Shown here: positions 1-11,472 of the stretch, in pieces
Numbering within the stretch: position 1 is the stretch's first letter
How the letters are laid out: every line of letters starts with the position of its first letter
NCBI RefSeq assembly: GCF_048544455.1
Contig: NC_133537.1
Location: forward strand, 312,934,238-312,998,237
DNA: 64,000 nt
From: Silene latifolia
Lineage: Eukaryota > Streptophyta > Magnoliopsida > Caryophyllales > Caryophyllaceae
Reading direction: 5' to 3'
Position numbers and translations under genes: made by a program
The notes under the pieces: model-generated
The model's input: the letters and a program-made list of their open reading frames with translations, nothing else
Told to the model about the DNA's origin: nothing
Databases searched by the model: none

Positions 1-559
1 CCCGTCTTAAGGGGAATGTGTACATTAAGGAACATGGGTTTAGGCTCGGTATTGATGAGCGGGGCTTAGGTGGGGATGGCTGCGGTCCCCCACTGGCGGT
101 GAGGATTACTGGTTGCGGCCGTAATCTGGCAGGACTGAACCTTTGGGCAGTCAGAAGAGTATTGTACGTTGATTGGAGGAGGTGTTGGGTGTATGTTTGT
201 TTTATTTGGTATTGTGTGTTCCTTTTGTTACTGACCTTGTGTGGTGTTGTTTGTGTTTTCTTTTTGTGTTGTGCCTGCCGTGATCCATTATGGTGACCAG
301 CCGGTCTTAACAAGTTGGTTTATGGAGCTTAGCTGGGTGCGTTAGAGGGACGATTCTACCACGAGTCATGGCTGAGATAGTTTCACGTAGTTGATAGATG
401 TCACAATTATATCCTTTATTTTGTCGAGTAACTTGTAATAAATGTAATTGTACTTTTATTGACGTTTGATATTTACTATCCCTCGGGTAACCAAGGTTGT
501 AACGCCCTTATCTGCTGGGAATGTCTTGTTAAGGCTCCTTGGTAGATGGGGGTGTTACA
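1..559 (+). mobile_element. LTR (3' part) of a TGTAA...TTACA-type LTR retrotransposon, cut by window start
   Basis: This segment matches the 3' half of the 1.24-kb solo LTR at 13964-15205. They share the stretch with 'gagcggggcttaggtggg', the 'ggcggtgaggatta' block, the 'ctcgggtaaccaag' region and the final 'gggggtgttaca'. The 3' end is set at the CA of GTTACA. The next bases resemble no primer-binding site, so this is a 3' LTR or a solo LTR rather than a 5' LTR. It abuts the broken end of an Athila integrase region, so it probably inserted into that element; the other flank lies outside the window. Confidence 0.75.
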
Positions 560-590
560 GGCATGCCTCTAGGATATATTTAGTCACCCA

Positions 591-1110
591 CTACGGTTTA
601 CACCGACTGTAAAGACCATCAGCACATTCCTTAAACAGGTAAGGATTATCCCAGAAGTACTGCTTCACGTCATGAAGGAACCTCTTTCTCCGCTGATATA
701 AAAAGTCAGGAGGTAATAAATTACCTACAATAAAATTAGCATAATAAGCATACCAAGGAGTTTCAGCAATAGAAATAGCCATCAAAATATCATCAGGGAA
801 ATAGTCATCAATAGGTAAAGAATCTCCCCCCTTTTGCAATGGTAGACGCGATAAATGATCACCTACCAAATTCTCAGCGCCTTTCTTGTCCTTAATCTCC
901 AAATCAAACTCCTGAAAAAGGAGTATCCATCACAATAATCTTGGCTTGTCTCTTTCTTAGAAAATAGGTACCTCAACACTGCATGGTCAGAAAATACAGT
1001 AACTTTCGAACCTAATAAATAAGACCTAAATTTCTCCAGGGTGTATACCACAACTAATAGTTCCTTCTCTGTAGTTGCATATTTCATTTGAGCCTCATCC
1101 AGAGTTCAGC
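591..1110 (-). pseudogene. pol: Athila RNase H and start of integrase, truncated
   Basis: The frame from 1087 reads as the Ty3/gypsy RNase H-like segment (YATTEKELLVVVYTLEKFRSYL, then VFSDHAVLRYL). The frame from 902 continues with the Athila linker (EIKDKKGAENLVGDHLSRL) and the start of the integrase N-terminal zinc region. Coding similarity stops at about 590, next to the foreign LTR end at 559. The catalytic core of integrase is absent. The two frames overlap in different phases, so at least one frameshift is present. Confidence 0.8.
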
Positions 1111-1152
1111 TCGCATAGTAAATAACACTCAAAGTTTTGTGTTTCCGCTGGC

Positions 1153-2880
1153 CTAACATCGCGCCAACTGCATAATCACTGCATCACACATGATCTCAAA
1201 AAGTAGCTCCCAGTATGGAGGCTGAATGATCGGTGTTGTAATCAAGGCCTGCTTCAACCTGTTAAAAGCAGTAAGACAATCATCGGTAAAATTAAATGGG
1301 GCATCCTTAAGCAACAATTGTGTAAGTGGTTTAGCAATTTTAGAAAAGTCTTTAATAAACCGGCGATAAAAGCCAGCGTGACCAAGGAAACTCCTAAATC
1401 CTTTAACATTAACAGGAGGAGGCAATTGCTCAATCACTTGTACCTTTACTTTATCAACCTGGATACCCTTATCGGATACTAAGTGCCCAAGGACAATGCC
1501 CTCGTTAACCATGAAATGGCACTTCTCCCAATTCAGAACTAAATTAACCTCGATACACCGCTGCAAAACTTTCTCGAGGTTAGTCAAACAATCATCAAAA
1601 TCATTACCATATACGCTGAACTCATCTATAAATACCTCCATAATTGACTCTATATACTCAGAAAATATCCCCATCATGCACCTCTGAAAGGTAGCTGGGG
1701 CATTACACAATCCAAATGGCATTTTACGATAAGCAAATACACCATGCGGGCAAGTAAAAGTAGTCTTTTCCTGATCGTCAGGATGGATTGGGATTTAAAA
1801 GAAACCTGAATATCCATCTAAATAGCAGAAAAATTTATGTGAGGCAAATGTCTTTACCATCTGATCAATAAAAGGAAGGGGGAAGTGATATTTCTTTGTG
1901 GCGGCACTTAACTGTCTATAATCAATGGACATCCGCCAACCCGTTACTACTCTACTTGGTATTAATTCATTTTTCTCATTTTTCACCATTGTAGTCCCTC
2001 CTTTCTTTGGGACTACCTGAACCGGACTTACCCATTTGTAGTTTCCAATGGTGTAGATAATACATGCATCAAGTAACTTCATCACTCCTTCCATAACAAC
2101 ATCCTGCATCTTCGGATTCAACTTTCGCTGACCCTGCTGGCAAGGCTTATGTCCTTCCTTTAGCTCAATTATGTGCATACAAATGTCAGGACTGATGCCC
2201 TTAAGGCCAGCTAAAATGTATCCTAAAGCTTTCCTGTTTTTCTCAGCAGCACAAGAGGTTTCCATTATAGCATTTACCGTCTCACCTTTCTCAATAATGA
2301 ACTCCTTACCTTTTAAAGCAGCTTTCATCTTCTTGTAATCAACCTGTACATCATTTTTAAAATCATCAAGAGCTATCAAAACTTCTAACGGATCCTCAAG
2401 AAGGGATCTCGTCCAATAATCAAACATAGATTCATCTACAATGTCTATAGCATAACATTTATCCTCTATCATAAGCTTAGCCAGCGTGCTAGCCAGATTA
2501 AATGTCACCTTATCATCCCCTACCTCGAGAGTCAAACGTCCCTGTTTGACATCGATAATAGCCCCTACTTTATGCAAAAATGGTCTACCCAAGATTATAG
2601 GAATCTGAGTATCTTCAGCCATATCTAACACAATGAAATCAACAGGTATGAAAAATTTACCTATTTTAACAGGGAGATCCTCTAATACACCTAGAGGACG
2701 CTTAACCGTCCGGTCAGCCATCTGTAGGATCACGTTGGTAACTTTAAGATGCCCCATATTCAGTTTCTCGCAAAGCGAATAGGGCATGACACTAACACTG
2801 GCACCCAAATCACATAAAGCTTTAACTATTACATGAGTGCCTATGGTACAGGGAATGGAAAAACTACCCGGATCCTTCAA
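1153..2880 (-). pseudogene. pol: Athila-type protease and reverse transcriptase, inactivated
   Basis: The frame 2880-1795 starts with a pepsin-like retroviral protease: CDLGASVSVMP holds the catalytic Asp in the Athila form DLGAS, and the IILGRPFL flap follows. It continues into reverse transcriptase (WRMSIDYRQL, then FCYLDGYSGF) and ends at a stop near 1795. After a frame break the fingers/palm resume at 1722 (MPFGLCNAPATFQRCM). The catalytic motif reads FIDEFSVYG, where the family has F-[MV]-D-D; the second catalytic Asp is Glu. The thumb/connection region continues to about 1153. The stops and the catalytic change make an active enzyme unlikely. Confidence 0.85.
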
Positions 2881-3189
2881 TTTGGGTGGAGACTTGCTTT
2901 GTAGGAGTGCACTACACTCTTCTGTAAAAGAAATGGTCTCTACTTCGTTAAACTCCTCTTACGAGTCAGAATATCTTTTATAAATTTAGCGTAGATTGGT
3001 ACCTGGGTAATTAGTTCGGTAAAAGGTACGATTACACGAAGATTTTTGACGACCTCCAAGAATTTACCGAATTTTGCTCGACCTTTGTATTCTTCAGCGT
3101 CCCGAGAGAAAAGGAACCTTGATAACAATTGGCGGGTCGTGACTTTACTCTTCCCTTTATCAAGATTAGACACCTTATCGTATTAAGAG

Positions 3190-3390
3190 ACGCCCCATCA
3201 TTAACGGGTAATGGATCGCGGCTCATCGATCGCAAAAGTCGATCGACTATCCAAACCGATCGATCGACTAATCGCTCGATCGATCGACTATTCAAATTTT
3301 GATCGATCGACTATTCTCAATTTCCTTGGTATTTACCTCAAGCAAATTTAGTCGATCGACTAATATTTTCGATCGATCGACTTTTTCAAG
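3190..3390 (-). repeat. Clustered TCGATCGA-rich motif between gag and protease
   Basis: About 200 bp between the gag tail and the protease frame contains many copies of the palindrome TCGATCGA in the context GATCGATCGACTATT. The same motif recurs in the LTR of this element (about 5365-5445) and in the solo LTR at 10355-10550, where it reads ACTCGATCGAG. No protein domain is visible here. Confidence 0.7.
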
Positions 3391-3392
3391 CG

Positions 3393-4400
3393 TTACACAA
3401 CCGTCGTGAACTTTCCTTTCGCATCCACATCTAATTCCTCAATTATGACGTCTTCATTGACTGGGCATCTCGGTCCATCGTATGTAAGATCACTTCTTAT
3501 TTGTATCACATTAGCGGTGTCATGTGGCTTTTCAGGTTGAGATGGCAACATACCCGGTTGTCTACTTGAAGTGGATAATTGGGCAATATGATTGTCCAAC
3601 ATCTTGTTATGTGCCATTAATTGAGTAATTAGGGCCTCTTGCTTCTGCTGGCCGCTATCTATTCTTTGTAGCATGACGTTAATTTCGGACATGTCATTAT
3701 TTTGAGTTTGTTGAGGAGATTGCATCCGTTAACCCGCTTGATTATGCCTCGATAACTACCTTGTGGTTGATTTCCACGATTTTGAGTGATAATATATGAC
3801 GAATTTTGACCTTGCGGTGGCGGTGGAGTAGGATTTAGAACATTCGGGCTTCGGAAGAGAAATTTGGATGCTCCCTAGTCCTTTCATTATAAAAGTTAGA
3901 GTACGGTGTATCTTGCTTAAAAGATTGAAAAGCATGGACCTGCTCTATCGTAATCATACATTCAGTTGGACTATGCCCCACAATACCACATCGTTCACAA
4001 GGTGTTTCCTTGTGTACCCTGGCATGAACCGTCTGCCGGTTTCCCAAATATTGGGATGTCTTCCATTTGGCAAGTGGAGCAGTCAATGCCTCTAACTTAG
4101 CTTTAATAGCTCTATCTGAACTACCCCCTCTTGTAATACCTCTGGAGTTACCATACTCAGCAGTGTGAGTAGCTATCTCATTGATTAATTTCCAAGCATT
4201 GGCATTAGCCTTGTTGTTCTGAAACCTCCCATTTGCAGAAGAGTCAAGCAAGGCTCTATGATCATCGTAAAGCCCATTATAAAACTGATTGCATAAAAAC
4301 CAGATCTGGAAACCATAATGAGGAACGGAGCGGACTAGTCTCTTGAAGCGAACCCATGCCTCATTAAGGTCTTCAGTAGGGCTTTGATTAAGACTCGTCA
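3393..4400 (-). pseudogene. gag: Athila-type gag, 5'-truncated and frameshifted
   Basis: Gag packages the element RNA into virus-like particles. The frame from 4400 carries the retrotransposon gag core (EAWVRFKRLVRSVPHYG, then FYNGL) and a CCHC zinc knuckle (CERCGIVGHSPTEC). After a frame break near 3835-3725 a second frame holds the typical coiled, Gln-rich tail followed by an IQIRS segment, equivalent to the family's ITLRSG motif. The gag core begins almost directly after the primer-binding site, so the leader and N-terminal half of gag are missing. That fusion is a deletion, not a normal start. The family is clear; the gene is dead. Confidence 0.8.
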
Positions 4401-4409
4401 ACGGCGCCA
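4392..4409 (-). other. Primer-binding site of the Athila-like element
   Basis: The minus strand reads TGGCGCCGTTGACGAGTC, six bases downstream of the LTR terminus (CA at 4416-4415). The first 11 bases fit the TGGCGCCGTTG primer-binding site usual in Athila/Tat elements; the remainder diverges from the usual CCGGGGA. Confidence 0.8.
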
Positions 4410-4414
4410 AAATT

Positions 4415-5707
4415 TGACAGGCTAAATCGCACACCTATCAAAGATAAACCAACTGGTCTAAAATAATGTAGTAGAGGAAGTCGGGATCATATCCACAGGG
4501 AGACAATTGTGTTCTATTTGCACACAAAATTCGGGGGTTGATTAGTTTATCTATTAACTAAAATAGCAAGCAAGAGAAATTAAATTAAGGAAAAGGATTA
4601 TAAGAGAAAAGGCTAGGATTTCGGGTCACCGCGGTGAAGAACAATTAAGGTAAGGTAAACGGTCAACATAAATACGAGCTGAGGGGTAATGAAAAGGTCC
4701 TTTCGGCCCGCTATTCGCCATAGACTGCCAATCTAGCTTTTACTCTAATTAGGATCGTCTATTGTTTGTAGCAGGTTTAACTTCTTCCAATCTCTTGATC
4801 TAGGTCGAAGTTTCCCGGATTAAATAATCAATTACATCGACTTAACCAACTAAATGATATTAGATGCTACAATTAACAACACATATATATATATATATAT
4901 ATATATTAATGTCAGACCTAATCACCTAATTAAGACTGTCTTATAACCATGCCTTCCCTAATCCTAACAAGGGAAATTTAGCTACGCATAATTGAAATGA
5001 ATAACTCAACAATAATAATAATAATAATAATAATAATAAAGTTTGAATTAAACATAATGACGAGATATAAACAATGATCTAGCATAAAACTTGCAACTAG
5101 TAAAGAACAATAATGAGAATAAACAATAAGAATTAACAACTTGAAGAACGCGGATTAATTAATTACCGAAATAAGGAAGAAAGATTATAAGTCTCTGATC
5201 CGGAATTCTCGAGTAAAAGTAACGTGCAACCGTTTTTTAGCAAAAGTAAATATGACCTAATAAAGTTCCGAGTCCCCCTTAAATAGTAGTAAGGGAAAAT
5301 TATTAAACAAGTAACTAATGGGCCGAAATAAAACTGAACAAACACGGCCTGTTCTGAAAACCAGTCGATCGGCTAAAATAGCTTCATCAAATATTCACTT
5401 TAGTCGATCGACTGAAACAACTGGTCGATCGACTAAAGTCACAGCATAATGACGATTCTTCTCTTCAAAAGTGCTTCCTCACGCATCGCGAGGCGATAAT
5501 TTCCGAGCTTCAACTCTTCCAATATCCAAAATGAAACATGGGGAACATGTTTTGGCTTGTTTAACTCATCTTGGGTCCAAACCTGCATAAAACGCAAAGT
5601 AACCCAAAGCAAACCATTCATGGGAGGATAGTAGCTATTAGCTACGATTTATGCATAGAAATGTGTATTAAAATAGCAGTAAAAGTACGTAAATAGAGCA
5701 TGCATCA
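4415..5707 (-). mobile_element. 5' LTR of the Athila-like element
   Basis: On the minus strand it starts TGATGCATG and ends ...GCCTGTCA just before the primer-binding site. It aligns along its length with the independent solo LTR at 10072-11472, including the TGATGC start, the CGATCGA cluster and the sequence just before the 3' end. It contains a (TA)n run near 4881-4906 and an (AAT)n run near 5010-5037. The next bases upstream of the element (5708 on) belong to a copia LTR, so the Athila element inserted there; TTATT at 5708-5712 is the likely target duplication. Confidence 0.85.
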
Positions 5708-5851
5708 TTATTTCGTCTATTTTTCTGTAATCTTATTAGTTTCCTAATTCTTCTAATTAGGGTAAATATTTTGCTTTGTATCCTTTGTATTTATACATGT
5801 TAGTCTTAACAATATTGCTTAAGCTTTTCCATACATCGTCTTGTTCCTCTA
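5708..5851 (+). mobile_element. Remaining 3' part of the 5' LTR of a Ty1/copia element
   Basis: It aligns with the last ~145 bp of the LTR at 9769-9968 (shared 'cttattagtttcctaatt', 'attgcttaagcttttccata'), with roughly ten differences. The first ~55 bp are missing because the Athila-like element inserted here. A copia primer-binding site follows immediately at 5852. Confidence 0.8.
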
Positions 5852-5870
5852 CATGGTATCAAGAGACCTT
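5852..5870 (+). other. Primer-binding site of the copia element
   Basis: TGGTATCAAGAGACC directly follows the LTR end. It differs by small changes from TGGTATCAGAGC, the initiator-Met-tRNA-complementary site typical of plant copia elements. Confidence 0.8.
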
Positions 5871-5887
5871 TGACCTTAAAAAAAAAA

Positions 5888-6900
5888 AACTCGACATTCC
5901 CATGTCGATTCCTCACATAATTCCTAATAGTGCTGAACCGAGCATACCCCTCATCATTCTTAATGTTCATTCCGCCGATAAATTCGATGGATCGAACTAT
6001 CAACAATGGAAACTCCAAATTACCTCTCTTTTAATCGGTTACGATCTCTATGGTTATGTTGACGGGTCATTACCATGTCCTGCCGCCACCATCAAGTAGA
6101 AAGATAAAGAAACATCAAAGCCGAACCCTGCCTATTCCACTTGGCATCGACAAGATAAACTGCTCTTCGGCGCCCTAGCCGATACTCTCGACAAATCTGT
6201 TTCCTCTCTCCTCACCTGCCCCACCACCTCTAAAGCCCTATGGGACACCCTATCCAGCACCTATACCCTTCCATCCCGAGGCCGCATTAAACAACTCAAG
6301 TTCAAACTGAAACATATATAACCAAAGGCTCTTATTCTATTGTCGAATACATGAACTCCATTAAAACTATCAATGACGAACTCGCATAGCTTAGCCACCC
6401 TTACTCAGTCGAGGACATCACTGGCTGAATTATCGAAGGCCTTGATGATCCTTGCTACTAACCTATCATTGATGTCGTTAACACTCGTGACACCTCCATC
6501 TTCTTTGTCGGATTCCACGAAAAACTAATTAGCAAAGAACTTACCCTCCGTATACAAGACTAAGTCTCCCCACCATCTTCCCGCCACTTGTCTATGCCAT
6601 AACCTCTACTGCCCGTCCCTACTACAAGCCCAAATACACACCACCTCCCCCCTCCCTGTATTTTGTTGACCCACAAAACAACCAAAACCCGAAGAATCCG
6701 TACCGTGGTCTTTGTCACTGGTGCAATGTCCAAGGCCATACCTTTGGCTTTTGTCCCGTGTTTAAGAGTCTGTATCCCACCATCACTGTGCCTCGTCACA
6801 CCAAACCCATCCCCAATCCCAAAGTCAAACAAATGTCCTCCTCACGCCATTTGCTACTGCTCCTTCGCGCCCTTGGTTGCTCGACACTGGTGCCTCTCAT
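5888..6900 (+). pseudogene. gag: Copia gag, with stops and frameshifts
   Basis: The frame 5900-6099 starts near MSIPHIIPNS and carries the copia gag opening (FDGSNYQQWKLQITSLL). It stops at 6097. The gag/UBN2-like region continues in other frames (WDTLSSTYTLPSRGRIKQLKF near 6240-6310) with several stops. A CCHC zinc knuckle (CHWCNVQGHTFGFC) lies near 6712-6755. The order and motifs are those of plant Ty1/copia gag, but no frame is continuous, so it cannot make a full protein. Confidence 0.8.
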
Positions 6901-8400
6901 CATGTCGCCAGTGACCTATCTCACCTCTCTCTGCATTACACCTATGACGGGACTGATGAGATTGTAATTGGTGATGGCTCCTCGCTCCCAATTACTTACA
7001 CTAGTTCCGCTCTTTTTCCCTCTTCCTCTCGTTCTTTTTCGATTTCTAATGTCCTCTGTGATCCCTCAATTAACAAAAATATAATTCCTGTTGCCCGATT
7101 TTGTTCTAAAACTAACACTCGTATCATTTTCTCATGTTCTTTCTTTCTTGTGAAGGATGCTCAGACGGGGACACTCCTCCATTAGTGAACTGCTAGAGAT
7201 GGCGTTTACTATTAGTCCACATCATCCTCACCTCTTGCTCTCACGGTCTCTCCCAAAGCCATTGATTACATCATCTCTGCTTGAGTTTATTTTTAGTGAC
7301 GTATGGACATCTCCGCTTTACTCATTTGATAACTTCAAATATTACATTTTTTCATCGATCACTTCACTAAATTTATCTGGCTTTATCCGATAAAACGGAA
7401 ATCTGACTCTTATTCCATTTTGTCTAAGATTCATCTTCTTGTGGAAAACAGTTCTCAAAACCAATTAAAACCTTGTACTCTAACAATGGTGGAGAGTTTG
7501 AAAAACTCGCATCATACCTCTCCTCTCATGGTATTTCTCACCTCACCTCCCCACCTTACACTCCCGAGCACAATGGCTACGCCGAGCGTCGCCATTGAAC
7601 CATCGTTGACACCGGCTTAGCTCTTCTTTCTCACTCCTCTATGTCCCCTGAATACTGGACTTACGCCTTTTCCACGGCGGCATATCTCATTAACTGTATC
7701 CCGACTTCGACACTCAATAACTCTACCCTCTATACGACTCTCTTAGTTCACCCTCCCAAATATCACAACCTACATAACTTCGGGTGCCTATGTTACCCGT
7801 GTTATTCCCCTACTCTCACCATAAAATTGATACACGATCACTTCCATGTGTTTTTGTTGGATACTCTCCAACTCAACACTCCTCTCTGTCTTGACTCTAA
7901 GACAAACCGAGTCTACTCCTCTTGTTATTATATTCGCTTCGTCGAGTCCGTCTACCCTGTTTCACACCTCATCCCCTCCTCCACCCAACCATACCGCGGA
8001 CCAATGGATTACCTTCTCCATTCCCATCCTTACCTCCCCACCACATGCCCTTCCCTCTCCCCTGCCCAATCCCTGAACTCTTCCCTGCTCCAGTCCCCAG
8101 TGTCATCTCCCCCGGTTACTCGTCCACCATCCTCCCCACCCGTGTCTTTTGTTCCACCTCCCCCGCCACCGCCTCCTCCTCCTCCACCCCACAAACATGA
8201 AACTCGCGTCTCCCATAATATTTTTAAACCCATCAATCGTATGAATCTTTCTGCCGAACTTCATCAGCCCGAACCCAATTCCGTTAAAACTGCCCTCAAA
8301 ACTCCCGTATGGCACGCTGCTATGCGAACTCAGTTTGAGGCTCTCCTATCCAAACACACTTGGGACGTAGTCCCCTACTCTCCCACTTAGAACTTTTTTG
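6860..8400 (+). pseudogene. pol: Copia protease and integrase, decayed
   Basis: Protease is visible at about 6877 (LDTGASHHVASDL, catalytic Asp present). The pre-integrase region follows and then integrase (FIFSDVWTSPLYSFDNFKYY near 7285-7350, carrying a catalytic Asp). Frames change several times between 7190 and 7640. The later integrase part reads WTYAFSTAAYLINCIPTSTL (about 7650). It ends in a Pro-rich linker with a run of 12 Pro near 8155-8190, leading into reverse transcriptase. The gene is non-functional because of stops and frame changes. Confidence 0.8.
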
Positions 8401-8404
8401 GTTG

Positions 8405-9700
8405 CAAATGGGTGTTTTGTATTAAGTACAAACCCGATGGCACGATTGATAAAAACAAAGCCCGCCTTGTAGCTAAGGAGTTTCACCAACGCCCTGGCCT
8501 TGGTTATACTGAAACCTTCAGCCCTGTTGTGAAACCGGCCACGGTCCGAACTTTGCTATATCTTGCCGTTATGAATAGTTGGGTACTTCGTCAACTTGAT
8601 TTGAATAGTGCCTTTCTCCAAGGATCGCTTACTGAAACTGTTTTTATGGCCCAACCTTCGGGGTTTGTTGACTCGGCCAATCCCTCTCATGTTTATCGCC
8701 TTCATATGGCCAGCTATGGTCTTAAGCAAGCTCCAATGGCTTGATACAATGAAGTCCGTACTTATGTCCTCTAGATTCGGTTTACTAACTCGGTCTCGGA
8801 CACCTCTTTATTCATCTATCATACTTATTACCGCATATTTGTTATTGTTTATGTGGAAGATATTATTATTAGAGGTCCAAATGCTTCGTCTGTTGCTGCT
8901 TTCATTGATTCTCTCGCCTCTCGCTTCTTCTTCAAGGACCTCGGCAACTTGTTCTACTTTCTTGGTGTTGATGTACACCATTATGCCCCTGGTCTGTTTC
9001 TCAGTCAACAAAAATATGTTGCTGACCTGCTTGAACGTGCCTCCATGTCCAATTCCAAGCCCGCTTCAACACCTCTAGTTCCCTCGACACGGCTCTCTGC
9101 TCATGAAAGTGAGCCCCTCATTGATCTCACATCTCATCGCACGTTAGTAGGTGGGCTGCAATATCTGTCATTAACGTGCCCTGACTTGGTGTACGGTGTC
9201 AGTCGTTTTTCTCAGTTTATGCATTCCCTAACTACAGCCCACTGGTCTGCATTAAAGCTTCTCCTTCGCTACTTGTCTGGTACTACTACGACGGGGTTAT
9301 GGCTCCGTAAGTGTTCTCCGCTTTTACTTCATGTCTATTTTGATCGAAATTTGGCGATCAAGATAATTATCTCTCCACTAGTGCTTATGTTGTCTATCTT
9401 GGTTGTAATCCCGTTTCTTGGAGCTCCAAGAAGCAACAGACTATTGTTCGTTCTTCTGATGAGGCCGAGTACCGTTCCATTGCTAACACAAAGGCTGAGT
9501 TGTCTTGGATCTAAACCCTGTTTCGTGAGCTCCACATTATTCTTAGTTCATAGCCCACGATCTTTTGTGACAATGTTGGAGCTGCTCACTTGAGTGCAAA
9601 TCCGGTCTTCCATTCGAGAATGAAGCACCTTGCTCTTGAATTTCATTTCATTAGTGACTACTATGAAAAATGAAGATCAATTAGCGATCGTTAACCAAGC
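8405..9700 (+). pseudogene. pol: Copia reverse transcriptase and RNase H, decayed
   Basis: Reverse transcriptase starts with FCIKYKPDGTIDKNKARLVA and keeps RQLDLNSAFLQG and YGLKQAP, then stops at 8742. After a frame change the catalytic box near 8848 reads YVEDIII instead of YVDD, so the first catalytic Asp is Glu. Downstream are FFFKDLG, FLGVDV and DLLERASM segments and the SRFSQFMHSLT region. RNase H is broken from about 9330 on; a last recognisable piece lies near 9530-9660. Domain order INT-RT-RH identifies Ty1/copia. Confidence 0.85.
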
Positions 9701-9768
9701 CTTTGTCCGTCCACGTCGCAAATGCTACTCTCAAGATCGGTCTTTTTCCGGACGTCCGTCTGGGAGCA

Positions 9769-9968
9769 TGTTAAGATATCATAAATATCTTGTATTGTAA
9801 TTATCTTATGTAATCTTTATTGTTATTCCGTCCATCTTTTGTAATCTTATTAGTTTCCTAATTATTCTAATTAGGGTAAATAGTTTGCTTTTGTATCCTT
9901 TGTATTTATACCTATTAGTCATAATAATATTGCTTAAGCTTTTCCATACATCGTCTTCTTCCTTTACA
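9769..9968 (+). mobile_element. 3' LTR (200 bp) of the copia element
   Basis: It starts TGTTAAGATATC after a purine-rich TGGGAG stretch and ends CCTTTACA. The last ~145 bp match the fragment at 5708-5851. A target duplication cannot be tested because the 5' end of the element is cut by the Athila insertion. Many differences between the LTR copies suggest an old insertion. Confidence 0.8.
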
Positions 9969-10071
9969 TCGTCAAGACCAACTAATTCCAAGGGCTTTAG
10001 CTAACACTCTCCTTGAAACCGTCTCCCTACTCATCCTTGGTGTTACCACATCCCATGAAGCATAACAACTC

Positions 10072-11472
10072 TGATGCGTGTATTTTATATAAGGTTTTTA
10101 CCCTATATTTACACGCATTTCTGTGTTATTTATGTAGCATCTAGCTACAAATGCCCCCGAATAGTCTACTTTGGTCTGTCTTGTATTATTTGCAGGTATG
10201 AACTGGAAAGGAGCATAATCGAGTCTGAACCTGTCCCGTTTGCAGACATTTTGAAGATAGAAGAATCGGAGCCCGGAATTTTTCACCTAAGGATGCGTGA
10301 AGTGGTTTCGGAAGATGTTTTGAGTTCATCCACGCTGATACAGTGCTACTATGCTCGATCGATTAAGTTGGCTGTTAAATCTGGTCGATCGAGTAGCCTT
10401 CGTTGCTGAGAACTCTTGATCGAGTGCTTTATTTAGCTCGATCAAGAAGGGTATTTGCCGTGTTCCTTGATCGAGTATTTGCTTTACTCGATCGAGATGT
10501 TTGACCCTTATTGTTCTCGATCGAGTGGTTTGTTTCTACTCGATCGAGTGGTTTTGATGATCACGCAATCTTTTAGATTTACCTTTCGAATATTTTATTT
10601 GTATCTTAGAATAAATAAGGATAGGAGAGAACGACGGCGAATCATCTCTTCTCTTGGCACTTTACTTCTTAGACCTAAAATCTATATTTCTTGGAATTCC
10701 TTTGTATTCGGTATTTTCGATCTTTAATTTGTTTTTTTAATTATTGCAATTATTCTTGTTCCTATCCTCTCTTTGTTCTATTTTATTTCACTCTTGTTTG
10801 CTTTAGTAATTTATTATGATGTTCAAGTTATTTATCTCGTTTGTTATCATCGATTTCTCAACTTTCATTATGCATAGCTAATTTTCTTATGCTAGGACAT
10901 AAGGGGAGCCATGGTAATTAGGGAGATTAGGATTAGGTGATTAGGCTTGGCTAGAATTAGGTTTGTGTTGTTAATCATTGTATTTATTAGCGATTAGCTG
11001 CTTGAGTCGACGCATTTAGCTAGTTGATTTGATACGCCTTGACCTAGATTAGAAGATTGGAAGGGGTGAGATCTGTAGTGAATATTAGGACATTCTAATG
11101 AGGGCGGAAGCTAAGTTAGTAATGTTTTAGGGCGAATAGCGGACCGGAAGGACCTTTTTACTACCCTGCAGACCGAGTTCAAGCTGACCTTTGACCCTAG
11201 ATTGTATCCCTAGAAAACCGTGGTGAACCGACTGTCCTAGCTATTTCTCTCTTTCTGGTAATTTCATTAGATTTATTGTTTGTCCCTTTATTGTTTCTCT
11301 TCTTTATCTCCGTAGTTTAAAATCAAACAATCAACCCCAATAAAACGATTACTTAGGAGACTTAGTTTAGCATACATTATTCCCATCTCTCTATGGATTC
11401 GATACCTGACTGCCTCTACTAGATTTTATAGAGACCGGTTGGTTTTATTTTTGATAGGCGACAGCCGTGTCA
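10072..11472 (+). mobile_element. Solo LTR of an Athila-like element with perfect TSD
   Basis: It starts TGATGCGTG and ends GCCGTGTCA, like the Athila LTR at 4415-5707 in the opposite orientation. AACTC occurs directly before (10067-10071) and directly after (11473-11477), a perfect 5-bp target duplication. No internal region is attached, so this is a product of LTR-LTR recombination. It contains five or more CGATCGA motifs between 10355 and 10550. Confidence 0.9.

Larger units (their letters stand above)
560..4414 (-). mobile_element. Athila-like Ty3/gypsy internal region, decayed and 3'-truncated
   Basis: On the minus strand the order is primer-binding site (4409-4392), partial gag, protease, reverse transcriptase, RNase H and the start of integrase. 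That is the Ty3/gypsy order, and the DLGAS protease and gag sequence are Athila-like. The element is broken by stops and frame changes, has lost the 5' half of gag, and ends near 590 where the integrase zinc region should begin. The neighbouring LTR at 4415-5707 is its 5' LTR. A 3' LTR is not present in the window. Confidence 0.85.

Noticed and set aside
8030..8315. Gly-rich and Arg-rich minus-strand frames
   Set aside because: Shadows of the Pro-rich linker of the copia polyprotein on the plus strand.
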